A stretch of 64,000 nt of DNA from Centrapalus pauciflorus (taxonomy: Eukaryota > Streptophyta > Magnoliopsida > Asterales > Asteraceae). A program made the translations under genes and the position numbers. The notes under the pieces are model-generated. The model was not told the origin of the DNA. It made no database searches and was given only the letters and a program-made list of their open reading frames with translations. The stretch is taken from NCBI GenBank assembly GCA_020465985.1, contig JAANYP010001170.1:365789-429788 (forward strand), given 5' to 3'. Below, one piece after another: positions 19,888-31,310 of the stretch (position 1 is its first letter; each line of letters opens with the position of its first letter).

Positions 19888-20523
19888 CTTTTCGGAATTA
19901 ATTGAATATGAACTTAATTAATTTAATTCGAAACTAATTTGAATTAATTCGTTCGAATCTAGATAGATTCGAATATAATTAGATTCCAATTTATTTGGGA
20001 TTAAATTCGATTAAGTGTTATAGTTCAATTAGCTTCGAAATTAAGTCAGATTCGAGAACTCCACAGATTCGAAGGTCAGCAAACTCGAAGCAACAGCAGT
20101 TTCGACACCCTTTTCGAAACTAAGCTAGACTCGAAACAAACTCGAAACTAAGTTAGACTCGAGATCCTATTCGAATGAAGCAACAGACTCGAAACTAGGT
20201 AGATTCGAAACCCTCTGAAACAGACTCGAAAGCAGCGTATTTTGGTTAGACTCGACACTAAGTGAAACCCTAATTACCCCTATTAGATTCGAGCGCCGCA
20301 AACTCGAAAAACGGTGAACACTTTGATTTTTTAACGATTTTCAGATTAAACCAGTATTTTTCTAACGAAAAATACCGATTTCGACTAAAAACGTGAAAAA
20401 CCACAAAGTGTTTTCCGAATAAGAATATGCTAAGCTTGAAAATACGTTTTTGAGAGAAAAACCGTCCAACTAGCGTCAAGAAACCTAGAATGTATCTAGA
20501 TGAACACGAAGAACACTCTGTAT
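19888..20523 (-). other. Element D leader, TCGA-rich
   Basis: Untranslated leader of about 640 nt between PBS and gag. Between 19920 and 20300 I count about twenty TCGA tetranucleotides in motifs such as GATTCGAA and GACTCGAA, against one or two expected by chance. The half nearest gag matches the leader of element G (59100-59425). No coding sequence is seen. Confidence 0.7.
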
Positions 20524-20535
20524 GCTCTGATAGCA
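20524..20535 (-). promoter_or_regulatory. Primer-binding site of element D (variant)
   Basis: On the minus strand this reads TGCTATCAGAGC, one mismatch from the canonical TGGTATCAGAGC of initiator-tRNA(Met)-primed elements. It lies two bases after the LTR end ...CCTTACA. Confidence 0.8.
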
Positions 20536-20537
20536 CT

Positions 20538-21182
20538 TGTAAGGTCTACCACTATACGAGATCTATCTAGACGCGGAGCCGTCAACGAGTGCGCAATCCT
20601 CGTTAACGGGTAGACGGAATCAACTCTCAACTACGAAACATGGAGACTATAAGAGGCTGAACGAACGACACACGAACGATCCTACGAACTAATTCTCTCC
20701 GAAAGAACACACACCAAGCTGATAAACTCGAGATCGCTTTATGCTTAATCCCTCACGAATTCTGCAAAAAGTCTGATTATATCTCGAGTCTATCCCTAAT
20801 TATAGACCCTGATTCGAGTCTGATGTGGGCCAAACTCGAATCTGGCCCAAGGCCCATTCGAGTCTGTCCACAAAGACACTCTCGAATCTGGGCTCTTCGA
20901 ATCTAGGCTACATTCGAATCTATCACAGATTCGAATGCCAAGCCTTGTATGATTCGAATCTAGCCTTTTACATAAACAACTAAGTGTTGAAACTTATGTT
21001 ATTACTTATGATTGATTTTATCTTTGTACTTTATGTTTGAACTTCTTGTAATACGTTACATCAAGTTCAAACATACAAACACTAATAAATATCAACCATA
21101 TATAAACATATATAACAAACACTTGCTAGAATCACAATGTAGGATCACTTAGACTGCTATCGTCACACAGGATGTACCAACA
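20538..21182 (-). repeat. Element D 5' LTR
   Basis: 645 bp, co-linear with the 3' LTR at 7921-8565, with 8 substitutions and no indels. It is flanked by the PBS on one side and the GTTTG target duplication on the other. It carries the palindrome at 21032-21075 and the AT-rich possible TATA region at 21099-21116. Confidence 0.93.
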
Positions 21183-21187
21183 GTTTG
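21183..21187. repeat. Target-site duplication GTTTG, right copy (element D)
   Basis: Matches 7916-7920 exactly and restores continuity of the element B gag region across the insertion. Confidence 0.9.
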
Positions 21188-23240
21188 AAGACAATAAAGA
21201 ATCAGCGAGACATCAAAGCCTGAGGAGAGGAATCCTGATGAGAAGGAAGGAAAAGGTTGCTTCAACTACATATAGCCAGGTGACATCGCTTGAGAATGCC
21301 ATCTTCCAAAGCGTAAGAATGAACAGTACTACAAGACAAAGTACAACCTAGTAAAGCAACACAACGCCAGCAGAGCAATGTTCACTGAAGAAGAAGATTG
21401 GCTAGAAGACACTGAAAATGAAGAAGAAGAAGCCACTGAGGTAAACATACCTCCGAAGTCTCTCTGATGGCGCTTGTCCAAGATGCCGAGACAAGTACTC
21501 ACTCATCCTATTTTGATACGGAGGTAAACATACTTCCTGATAACGCGCTAAATAAATTAGAGTCATTAAGAAAAGAAGCTACGAAATGAGATGTATCTCA
21601 GATAGCCCATGAAAAAGTTAGATCAGAAAAGTCTGAACTCAAAACTAATATTTTACTTCTTCAGGAAGAAGTGTCAAATGCTAAAATTGAGAAAAGGATT
21701 TATCTGTTAAACTGTCTGAACTACAATACCAACATCAGTTACTTAAAAGAAAACAAGTCTGATTATGTTCAAAAGTATGAGTTTGTTTTAGGAGAAAGAA
21801 CCAAAATAAGGGAAAAACTCAAGGACATGGAAGATAAGTGTTATAAACGCAGACAAACTGATTAGACAATAAACATGTATAAGCCTAAAAAGTTAAAATC
21901 TAAAGAAGGCTTAGGGTATGTATGTCCTAGAGTCATAGGCGAAATGATAAATAAGATAAGGAGTCCATTATTTGACATAGAAACCATGGGTCGGGGATTT
22001 GTTATGCCGTATAACAAAACATGGCCTGAAGTGCTAGCCGATGAAGAGGCAAAACGTGCAAGATCTGATAAACCTCAAATTAAGTTTGTTTACAATTGGC
22101 TAAACCACGACTCTCTCATTGGTAAACTAGATAAAACTTTCGTGAAGAAATATTTGTTAAACCAAAAGATATCATAACTGACCCGACATGACCAAAACCT
22201 TGTGAATATATTCCGTATACTATTTTGGAACAACGGGCTTCTGATCTACAACAGATATTGGAAACCACCTCACGATCTTTTGAGCAAGAACAGAATAACG
22301 TTTTAACTCAAATATCATATTTAGAAGTTGAAATCGCTCGTCTTCACTCTTCCTTAGCTGCACAGAAACCTATAGATGAGAAAAATTGTGACTTTAAGCT
22401 CGAACTTCAGGAAGCTAAGGAATTCTTTGATTATAACAGAAATACATTTCTAAGGAAGGAAAATAAGTTTAATGAGGCAACAACATAGTTTCTATTCATG
22501 AACAGATCTTTAAGATTGCTGTTAAATCATTTGACAAGGAACGAGAACAACTACTAGCTTCTATTTACAGCTTAGAGACTGAACTCATTTCTCAATCAAA
22601 CAATAAGTATTCGCGGTTTCTGTCATTCACAATACAACTCCTATAGCTATCCAATAAAATTTCTGCTACTAAACAGACATACACTAAACAACAAACATGG
22701 AAATTAAGAAAGGCAAAGAACTAATGATTTTTCTTGTTACTGTCCTAAAAGGCTTTTTTTCAAAAACAATTGCAATAGATATCATCAACAATTCTACTTG
22801 TTACTCTATCAAGGCCAAGCAGAATTCTCAAAAACCAAAACAGAACAACAAAATCTTTACATCTATGTCTACATCTGCTAAAGCTAACAAGTGTATGTCT
22901 TCTATTATAGAACAGGGAGTAAAATTTAATGTTACGACAAATAAGAAGGCATCTCATCTGAAGACTGCGGTAGCAAAATCATTTATTTCAAATTCTATTT
23001 TTTCTAATGTAATCAAAGATAAAACTGCGGTTGATTTAAATTTAAGTACTGCTTTGTGTGATTGCAATGTTATGAATAAATCTTCTATAAAATGATATTC
23101 ATTTAAGCAGTTGTTTGGTAGATCTCAATCACAACCTAATTTGTCTATGCCTATATTAATGAATTTTGCTCTTGTGCTCAAATTCTACAATCACATACGA
23201 AACTCTAAACATTAAGTTAGAAGGGAATAAAAATCAACAG
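21183..23240 (+). pseudogene. Element B: C-terminal gag (degenerate zinc knuckle, coiled coil, linker)
   Basis: Continuation of B after element D. At about 21255-21300 a knuckle remnant reads GCFNYI, stop, PGDIA, stop, EC; the second Cys and the His are lost. Acidic sequence follows (EEEDWLEDTENEEEEATEV). Open fragments at 21671-21865, 21875-22177 (EGLGYVCPRV... WPEVLADEEAKRARSDKPQIKF), 22225-22488 (coiled coil) and 22697-23095 correspond to the gag C-terminal region and gag-protease linker of this family, in alternating frames. Many stops. Part of the gag pseudogene begun at 7047. Confidence 0.65.
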
Positions 23241-23815
23241 TAACATATAAATCTGTATGGATTCCTATGTCGTGTCTTCCGGCAAACAAAGACATTAAGT
23301 GTACTATATATGCAACCAAAGTCAGTTCAGTACTTAGGAACCTTACCGACAATGTTAAGTACTCAGGACCCAAATATCATAAAATTTAGGTACAAAAGAC
23401 CACTTGATCATCTTGCAAGAATGGAATCTAATCACCTCGGAGTAGGACCCACGATTTAATGGCTTCTGAAAACCCAGTTCATGATCCGAACGTCAAATTT
23501 ACAAATAATGACTCCATTCTTACTTTCAATTAAACAGTGTGTTGGTGTTAGACTCTTGCTGCTCACGGCACATGACCGGTAGTCAAGATCTTCTTTCAAA
23601 CTTCTTTTCTTCTGAAAGAGGCACCGTTAAATTTAATAACAATGGAGTTGTGAAAATTCGATGCTACGAAGATCTCGAAATGGACAATTTGAAAGTTACT
23701 CAAGTCTCTTATGTCCAAGGTCTCGAACATAATCTATTCATCTTGCTCTCAACACTCTCAAAGATGTCTGTCGGTAGGGCCTGATACAAAAAATATTCTG
23801 CTTTATGATTAGCAG
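23241..23815 (+). pseudogene. Element B protease remnant
   Basis: The open stretch at 23539-23784 contains VLDSCCSRHMTGSQDLL, the copia aspartic protease site; the usual DSGCSRHMTG has Gly changed to Cys. FNNNGVVKIRCYEDLEMDNLKVTQVSYVQGLEHNL follows, the normal approach to the integrase zinc module. Homology fades after about 23780, so integrase, RT and the 3' LTR of B are absent here. Confidence 0.7.
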
Positions 23816-23819
23816 CTTA

Positions 23820-23861
23820 TCTCTCTCTCTCTCTCTCTCTCTCGCTCTCTCTCTCTCTCCT
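23820..23861. repeat. (CT)n microsatellite
   Basis: About 40 bp of CT dinucleotides with one G interruption. It lies in a ~160-bp stretch (23816-23973) between the end of recognisable B and the LTR of C, in which I see nothing else. Confidence 0.9.
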
Positions 23862-23973
23862 TGTCCTCCTGTGGGACCCATTGTTCTTTGGTAGCTAGGA
23901 TGGGAGGAACAACAGTAGAAACTGAAGAAATGTCAGAATAGAAAATAGTATGTCCTTCCTTGATGGATTGAAT

Positions 23974-24616
23974 TGTCAAGATCAAAATCACCTAAGATTA
24001 ACTGGTTTTAATAAATCAGAGTGTAAATCAATAACCTTGTATTGAATCAAAGTCCAATTAAGAAGTTTGCGGAATAACACTTAATTGTTTTAAGAAAACT
24101 TTCGGAATAAATAACTGATAAATATAGCTAAAATCAAATACTTTATATTGACAAAATCACTGATTACAATCACCTCTAATCTGTTTGATTATACGAAGAA
24201 CACAGACTATTGTTAGGGTTTTACAACCTTAGAGGCTTGAGAAAGTTTATCAGAAAGCAATTACAATAAAGCACAGAATTACAAAACTTTCACGTACAGA
24301 CTTACAATAGAAAGACCTAGTCTATCTATATATATAGCCTTCTGATTTGATTCCTTGAAGAACTCTAATTTCTCTGGTAGTAGATATGCTAGGAAGATAT
24401 TCAAATCTTCAAATATATATCACTTCTTGAATTTCAGCACTTTCTGTTGTTAATCTGTTGAGCAGCTTGAACTTTTAACTCTGGGAGCTTGAACTTTTGA
24501 ACTAGCAGCTCGGACTTATTGAACTAGCAGCTTGAACTTTGTGATTACACATAAATACTACTAACAGTTTGAGAAATCTAACTAACAGCTTGACATACTT
24601 AGAATATTTCCCAACA
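23974..24616 (-). repeat. Element C 3' LTR
   Basis: The right end is certain: plus-strand ...TTCCCAACA followed by the polypurine-tract complement. The left end is inferred at TGTCAAGATC, giving sense termini TGTTGGGAA...GATCTTGACA and a length of 643 bp. A good TATA-box candidate, CTATATATATAG, is at 24326-24337. No partner LTR exists for comparison. Confidence 0.7.
24326..24337 (-). promoter_or_regulatory. TATA-box candidate in the element C LTR
   Basis: CTATATATATAG lies about 280 bp into sense U3, a plausible position for the retrotransposon promoter. Sequence-only call. Confidence 0.45.
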
Positions 24617-24632
24617 ATCTCCCCCTAACTTA
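24617..24632 (-). promoter_or_regulatory. Polypurine tract of element C
   Basis: On the minus strand this reads AAGTTAGGGGGAGAT, directly before the TGTTGGG LTR start. It shares the GGGGGAG core with the tracts of D and E. Confidence 0.85.
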
Positions 24633-24753
24633 AATTCTTTACACAAGACTTTAAGTTTCTATACAAATAAGGAAATAAAACAAAGTAAAACTATTATATA
24701 CAAACTAAGGCATCCAAAAACTTACAACTGCGAAAGTTTCTGCCTTATAGCTT

Positions 24754-27480
24754 TTATGAATTCTCTTTCAACTCCTCTTTATCACAATTAATCTTCATAG
24801 AGCTCATTTGGAGTAGCCATGCCTTTGGCATATTGAGAAATTCAAAATTGTAGAACCTGCTAGATCCGTCTGCAAGCTTGAGTCTATATGTCATTGATTT
24901 GGCATATAAATCAACCTGTATAATCTTCATATCCTTGGCAGCTTCTATATCTACACTGGTAGACTCTGGGTCAAAAATGCTTCTGAGATCTTTCAAATTT
25001 CATTGAAACCAAACACATCGAGACTTAGAATGACTGGCACTTCCAATATGATGCATTTGTGTCAGCTCATCTCTAGTTAGTCTCTGTACCAGATGAATTA
25101 GGCTTTTAAATTCTTCCTCTGGACCAGCCTCTCTTTTGATCACAAAATGATACACAAAATCAATGTCATCCATTGACTTAGCATACCAGTAAGTAATAGG
25201 AGGTTTAGAGAAGTCATACAGATCCAGGACCTTTTCAATTTCCATCGCCTTTTGCAACTGTTGTTCAAACAGCACTCTCTTAACCTGATCAAACTTTGCT
25301 TGTTGAATGGCTTCAGAAGGAGGATCATTAACAACAATTTTAACTGGTTCTTATGGACCTTGGACTTGTTGGGAGGTTGTGGATGCTTTTTATTTATCCT
25401 TTTCTTTGTCATATAAAGCCTGAAGCTTTTCAGTTGACAATGACTGAGCAATTACTTTTGATATTCCAGCTGTACCAGAGAAATTTATCAGAAATCTTCT
25501 ATGTTCTGCCTTTGATGGCCCTGTTGGCCTTTTCCTCTTCTTTTGACTATCCTTGACCACAAACCGTCTTAGGTAATCTCCTAAGGTTTCATCATCTCCC
25601 ATTGGTTCATGAGTTTGCTGGTCTAAGATCTCATCTTGTTCTTCTGTTAATTTCCTTGCGAGTTCAGCATCATGGGCAACATGGGCTTCTTTAGAGATGA
25701 ATTTGATCTTTGGAGTCTCAATCAGAACACCCTTGCCCTTGTCTTTGGAAGCTGATGCTGTGGGTTGGACTGCTGGGACAGGAGCTTGAGGACCTTCCCT
25801 GATGACCACTCTACTTGTCCTGGTGGGAGCAACTTGAGCTTCTAGACTAACAACTTGAGAAACTGTTGGGACTGTTAGCCTAGAAACTGAAGCTGTTGGA
25901 GGAGAAGTTGAAGCTGTTTGGACTGGATGATGGATCTCCTGATTCTCCCCCTTTTTGGATGCATTGGTTTGGCCAGGGGGACCAAAAACCTTTGCAAGAA
26001 GGGATTGAACTAACTTCTGAAGCTGTATGATCTTGTTACCACAAAGTGTGAACCCAAGGTGAACCTGATCCTGTCTTTGTTGTTGGGCTGCTGTTAAATG
26101 TTGCAAAGCTGTGATTTGAGCTCCCTGTGCAGCAATAATGGACTTGTAATGTTCGAAAATAGCTACAACAGGTTTCAGCTGTTGTTCCGTTAAAGCCATT
26201 AGTTGCAGACTAGCCTCAAGATCTTCAAATGATAGTGGTATTTGAGATCTATTACTGGCATGAATTCCAAAAGTAGAAACATCTAGGCCCCTTTGTTCTT
26301 GGTACTGGGGACTTCTAGAAGGTGTTTGGACACCCTCTGTTGCCATGGGTGTGGTCTTAGAGATGTTGATACTGTCATGTGCCTCTTGTGTAGAGACTGC
26401 AGTAGTATCATCCACAAATCCCATATAAACATCCTCTGATGGGATGTACACCTCCAAATTGAGGGTGGGAGTATCCTCAATGGGTTCCCTTTCGATATTC
26501 TGTGCAGGAGTGTCCCCCTGCACAGGGCTATTTGGCTCTGGTAGTTGGACTGAGGAGGAAGGAGCTCCTACAACACTTTGTGTTTTATACATTTGAAGTG
26601 AGGGCGCTGGGGAGGTATGTATAATAGAAGGAGCAGAGGAAGTGTTTGTATCATGAGGAGTGGGTTAGGGTCCTGGGGGTGAAGCAGTAATGGATGGCTG
26701 AGCCTGCTCAGGACCCTCTCCTCTGTTTCTTAGATTGATGTCCTGCATTGCAGAAGGCAATGGGACATCCACATTGTGAAAATTGGCACTTGGTTTCAAA
26801 AGCCTTTTGATAGAAGGTAAAGAGTTCCTATGAGAAACATGTATCCTTTTATGTATTTTAAAATTATTGCAAGACTTTGCAATTATTTCTGCCAAAAACC
26901 TTGTATACATCAATAATTTCCCATTCTTTAGGGCTTGATGCCTTAACATCCCCTGAAAAATCAAATTTGAAAAATTGAACTGTTGGCTTGTTGATAAGGA
27001 CACTAAGGCAGTGGCAATATTTGAAGAAAATTCAGACCAACCAGTTCTTTTAGGGCTTATACACTACTGAATAATATGCACAAGATATTTCCATTTAGGG
27101 GCAAAATGTGCTTTAAAGAAGGTAAAGGAATCAGTAGGGCCCCTATACCCAATAGCAGAAAGACCTTCATGTAAAGCAGTAAGGGATAGATCAATTATAC
27201 CTATGGCATCTTAAAGATGCAGATGTTGGCGTATAGACTCCTCGGTGATGGTAATGGGATTACCATCAATGTTGGATACAAAAGAGGTGACTTCATTAGA
27301 GGTATTGGCAGTGGCTGATTTCCAGAACTACTCAATATGGGCGACGTATATGGTGGGATTAATAGTGAGAGCATGATGGATATGGGAACCATGAAGAAAG
27401 TCCATCATGTCATGGAATGGTTGCAGTTCAGCATGTTTGAGAGAGTAGGGTAGGCAGTTATATTCTTTGACAAACTCGAT
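24754..27480 (-). pseudogene. Element C third ORF (env-like position), diverged and broken
   Basis: The N-terminal domain (about 26990-27480, stops included) reads FLHGSHIHHALTINPTIY, then YRGPTDSFTFFKAHFAPKWK and FLAEIIAKSC. It aligns block by block with the N-terminal domain in D, E and F (their ALxHNxQ and YPRFIMMLI segments). A low-complexity Pro/Gln/Thr region follows, with a coiled coil in the 400-residue stretch 25390-26592 (LTEQQLKPVVAIFEHYKSI onward). C-terminal pieces are at 25000-25275 and 24754-24996 (YRLKLADGSSRFYNFEF). No transmembrane segment is evident. Stops and frameshifts occur at about 26665, 25390 and 25000. Function unknown. Confidence 0.68.
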
Positions 27481-27853
27481 TGGAAATCAAGACGGTGATT
27501 TAGGGTTTGGAACGACTGTGTGTAAATCGCTCAGAGAGAAGATGAAAAGATCGTGGAAGATATTTTTACAACTGGTAGTTGCAATCGAACTAAGCTGGGG
27601 CTTTAAAGGTTTTGGCTTTTCAAAAATATCTAGTCCCGCGCACAATCTTATGAAGAATTACTGAATTACCCTGCACACTTTGACAGACCAAGTGAAACAA
27701 CTAACAGTCCGAGAAAATGAACTAGTAGCTTGAGAATAGTCTCAAGCTGTTAGGTTAAAATGAAGCATTTTTTAAATGAAACAGTGTCTCCACCTTAACT
27801 AAGCACATCGAATAAGTATTTTCCTCATGAAATAATGGAGAATAATGAAGAAC
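27481..27853 (-). other. Element C spacer between RNase H and the third ORF
   Basis: Only about 370 bp, against about 2.1 kb in D and E. In sense orientation the last ~130 bp read like a plant promoter and 5' UTR: a TTTAAAG box near 27600, then a CT-rich stretch with ATCTTCTCTCTGAGCG and CCAAACCCTAAATC. This could be an internal promoter for the third ORF, but composition alone is weak evidence. Confidence 0.45.
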
Positions 27854-28460
27854 AAATTAATCCATATTTACCATACCAATATTTGATACTAGAATGGTGA
27901 ATCTCCCTACATCAAATGGTTTTGTAAATAGATCAGCTAACTGATCATCTGTATAAATTTTGGTGACTTGGATTAATTTCTCCTCATTACAGTCCCTTAT
28001 AAAATGAAATCTAATGTCTATGTGCTTGGTTTTGGGAAATTTCACTGGATTTTATACATTGCTTATTGCACTTGAATTGTCAATATAAGTAGGAGTAGAT
28101 AGAAAGTTCATACTTGGGAACAGTAGCTGGCAGCTGCAACATATTCTGCTTCAGTAGATGAAGTCGATACAGTGGTATGCTTTTTGCACTGCCAAGAGAC
28201 CAGTCTTGCTCCTAGATATTGACATCCACCAGTTGTGGATTTTCTGTCTATGTTGCAACCTCCATAGTCACTGTCAGAATAGATTGTTAGTTCAAGAGGA
28301 GAGTCCTTGGGATACCATAGTCCCAATTTTGGTTGGCCCTTGAGGTATCTAAAGATTCTCTTAACAACAAACAAATGTGAGTCCTTTGGAGCACATTAAA
28401 ACCTGGCACAAACATAAACAACAAACATTATATCAGGTCAAGAAGATGTGAGATACATTA
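27854..28460 (-). pseudogene. Element C RNase H, frameshifted
   Basis: Two pieces: 28108-28374 has YLKGQPKLGLWYP, SDSDYGGCNIDRKSTTGGC and STEAEYVAAASYCSQV; 27857-28045 has TKHIDIRFHFIRDCNEEKL and ADLFTKPFDVGRF. The Asp/Glu residues of the copia RNase H site are present, but the reading frame breaks between the pieces. Confidence 0.82.
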
Positions 28461-29684
28461 GTGACCCTATCAAGGATCTGTATAAGTGAATATCCACATC
28501 CACTCCTTCTTTATCTGCATCAAGCTGCTTGTGAGTGTCCATTGGTGTGCTGGCCACTTTGGTGTCTTGTATCCAAAATTTTCTAGGATGTCATTCACAT
28601 ACTTTGATTGGCTTATAAAAAGTCCAGTGGGTTTCTGCTTGACCTGCAATCCTAGAAAGAAAGTTAGTTCTCCCATTGAACTCATTTGAAACTTATTGTG
28701 CATCAAGGTTTCAAACTCTTTGCACAAAATGTCATTTGTTGATTTCAAAGATGATATCATCAACATAGATCTGAACAAGAAGAATCTCTGATTTGATGGA
28801 CTTTGTGAAATGTCTTGTCCAGAGTACCTCTCTTGAATCCATTTTGTAGAAGATATGAAGACAAAGTGTCATACCATGCTCTTGGGGCTTGGTGGAGTCC
28901 ATAGAGGGCTTGTCTAACTTGTAGACTCTGTCTGGATACTTATAGTCCTCAAATCCAGGGGGTTGACATACATAAACCAGTTCTTCGATTTTACCATACA
29001 AGAATGCTGATTTCACATCCATTCGGTACACTTTGAACCCTTTGAAGCTGGCATAAGCTAGGAACAGTCTGATGGCTTCTATCCTTGATACTGAGGCAAA
29101 GACATCATCATAATCTATTCCTTCTTCTTGAGTATATCCTTGAGCTACAAACCTTGTTTTATTCTTGATCACCACACCTCTCTCATCCTTCTTGTTTCGA
29201 AAACCCATCTTGTACCAATTGCCCTCTTACCTTTAGGCAAGTCAACTAGAGTCCATACATTATGAATGTTAAACTGCAAAAGTTCTTCTTGCATTGCCTC
29301 AATCCAAGATGGATCTTTCAGAGCCTCAGATGCCTTCTTTGGCTCCAATTGTGACATGAAGCATGCATGTTCAAAGGCAGCTCGACTGAATTCAGGGACT
29401 ACTGATTCAGCATCAGTGGACTCCATGTGAACCATTGTCCTTGTCTGCACAGGAGTGCGTGGGTCTCCCATTATCTGGTCGAGAGGATGATACTTGTGAA
29501 CCTTGAGTGTGGGTTCTCTTTCTGTCTGAAATGATGTTCCCAGATTAGTATCATCACCTTCAGCACCACTTGAGGATTCTGCTCAAGTAACAGTTTGATC
29601 AGAAGATGGGATTGTTTCCCTATTGGATGGAGCTGTTACTTCAGGGCTTGGGATTGGCACTGCACACTCTATATTTGTGTCTTG
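28461..29684 (-). pseudogene. Element C reverse transcriptase, frameshifted
   Basis: Starting near 29471: FEHACFMSQLEPKKASEALKD, IEAMQEELLQFNIHNVWTL. The next piece (28732-29208) has RFVAQGYTQEEGIDYDDVF, MDVKSAFLYGKIEELVYVCQ and the catalytic YVDDIIF at about 28750-28770. A frameshift there sends the remainder, MGELTFFLGLQVKQKPTGLF, into 28470-28778. RVT_2 family; at least three frame changes. 29472-29684 is the degenerate integrase-RT linker. Confidence 0.82.
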
Positions 29685-31111
29685 TTAATCAATCAGGACC
29701 CCTGGTGGGTCACAAGATAGAAGTGGTAGTACAGTATACTCATCCCATGTAGCAGAATCTGAAATTGTTGGAAACTTTGTGCCAACAGTTTGAATATTTG
29801 TGTTACAAGCATGAGAATTTGGGCTGACATTTTCAACACTATTTTCAGCAGTTCTTGCAGTATACTCAACAAAGCTCAGAGACTTTGTTATTGAATCTAA
29901 ATTAAACAACCAATCAGGACTAGTGCCTTTGATATTTGCAGTATTTTCATTGAACTCAACATTGGCACTTTCATCAATGGTTTTAGACACACTATAGGCT
30001 TTGCAGTATTTTCATTAAACTCAACATTCGCACTTTCTTCAATGGTTTTATACACCCTATAGGCTTTGCTTTGAATAGAGTAACATACAAAGAATCCTTC
30101 TCCAGCCTTACTTTCAAACTTTCCTAAGTAAGTTTTAGTATGTAAAATAGTGCATGAGCAGCCAAAAGGTTTTAAGAAGGCTACTAAGGGAATCCTGTGA
30201 TGGAATAACTCATAGGGAGTTTTCTCTTGGGACTGAACAACTTGAATCCTATTTAGAACATAGCAAGCTGTATTAACTGCCTCTGCCCAGAAGGTCATTT
30301 GCAGTTTGGAATCAGCTAGCATGGTTCTAGCAGCCTCTATTAAAGTTCTATTCTTCCTTTCAGCTACACCATTTTGTTGAGGTGTTCTAGGTGCACTATA
30401 TTGCCTTGCAATGCCTTTAGACTCACAGAAACTGTTTAGGATATGATTTCTAAACTCAGTTCCATTGTCTGACCTGATCACCTTAACTTTTAAATTTGAT
30501 TGGTTTTTTATCTTAAGAATAAAGCATTTGACTAGCTCAGCAGTTTCATCCTTAGTCCTAAGAAAGTAAACCCATGTAAATCTGGTGAAATCATCAACAA
30601 TGACTAAACAGTAAGCTCTTTTATTCAAACTCAAAATAGATGTTGGACCAAAAAGATCCATATGAATAAGATGAAGAGCAGATGAGATTGAATTTACTTC
30701 TTTGGCCTTATGAGAAGTTTTGTGTTGCTTGCCTTTGAGACATGCTACATAATGATCATAACATATGAACTCCTTTTGTGGTAAACCACTTACCAAGTTC
30801 TTTTGGACTAAAACATTCACAGATTTGAAGTTCATGTGACACATCCTTCTGTGCCAAAGAGCAGACTCATTTGATGATGCTTTGGATATCAAACAGCTTA
30901 AAATGTTTGATTTGGATAACAGATCTGCGTCCAAATAGTAGACATTGTCCTTTCGTGGTGTTCTAAGTAAAAAAAGATTTTCAGGGATTTTAAAATCTTT
31001 TGATAGAACAATGCACTCAGAGTCTGTGAACAAAACAGTATTTTGTTTATCACAGATTTGAGACACACTTAGTAAATTGTACTTCAGCTGTTCAACATAC
31101 AAAACATCATT
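29685..31111 (-). pseudogene. Element C integrase
   Basis: The 401-residue open stretch 29897-31102 has YVEQLKYNLLSVSQICDKQN, the zinc module (LWHRRMCHMNFKSV ... CLKGKQHKTSH), and the core with MDLFGPTSIL (Asp), IRSDNGTEFRNHIL (Asp) and PQQNGVAERKNRTLIEA (Glu). The catalytic D,D,E set and HHCC residues look intact. Two lesions flank it: a TGA just upstream, between protease and integrase, and a 65-bp tandem duplication (29935-29999 and 30000-30064) that shifts the C-terminal frame, restarting at 29685-29990. Confidence 0.87.
29935..30064. repeat. 65-bp tandem duplication in element C integrase C-terminus
   Basis: Two direct copies starting TTTGCAGTATTTTCAT at 29935 and 30000, with several mismatches. 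A period of 65 is not a multiple of three, and the duplication causes the frameshift. Confidence 0.85.
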
Positions 31112-31310
31112 ATATCACTTGTCGCCTGCTTTGACAGTACCCTTACCTGTTACCTTACCTCCCTTGGAATTGCCTCCAAATGCAACAAACCCTCCTTCAA
31201 AGCTTTTGAAGTTTGACAAGCATTCAGAATTGCATGTCATGTGCCTAGAGCATCCACTGTCCATATGCCATCTTGTCTTATGTTGGGTCCTGTGGTTGCC
31301 CTGCACAGAA
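31112..31310 (-). pseudogene. Element C protease
   Basis: Reads TRWHMDSGCSRHMTCNSECL, with an intact DSGCSRHMT aspartic-protease site, followed by GGFVAFGGNSKGGKVTGKG. It ends at a TGA at about 31112-31114, where the frame should continue into YNDVLYVEQL of the integrase zinc module. Confidence 0.82.

Larger units (their letters stand above)
7921..21182 (-). mobile_element. Element D: near-complete Sirevirus-like Ty1/copia retrotransposon, 13,262 bp
   Basis: Bounded by two 645-bp LTRs (7921-8565 and 20538-21182) and a GTTTG target duplication. On the minus strand the order is 5' LTR, PBS, leader, gag with coiled coil and two zinc knuckles, protease, integrase, RT, RNase H, about 2.1 kb spacer, third ORF, polypurine tract, 3' LTR. 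Copia order (integrase before RT) plus a third ORF and coiled-coil gag points to the Sirevirus lineage. The LTRs differ at 8 positions by eye (98.8% identical, no indels), so insertion is recent. Coding regions carry a ~160-bp gag deletion and several stops, so it is non-autonomous as it stands. It sits inside element B. Confidence 0.93.

Noticed and set aside
23816..23973. Possible host exon or 5' LTR fragment between elements B and C
   Set aside because: Only a CT microsatellite and ~110 bp of unassigned sequence; a short minus-strand frame through the CT run is a low-complexity artefact.
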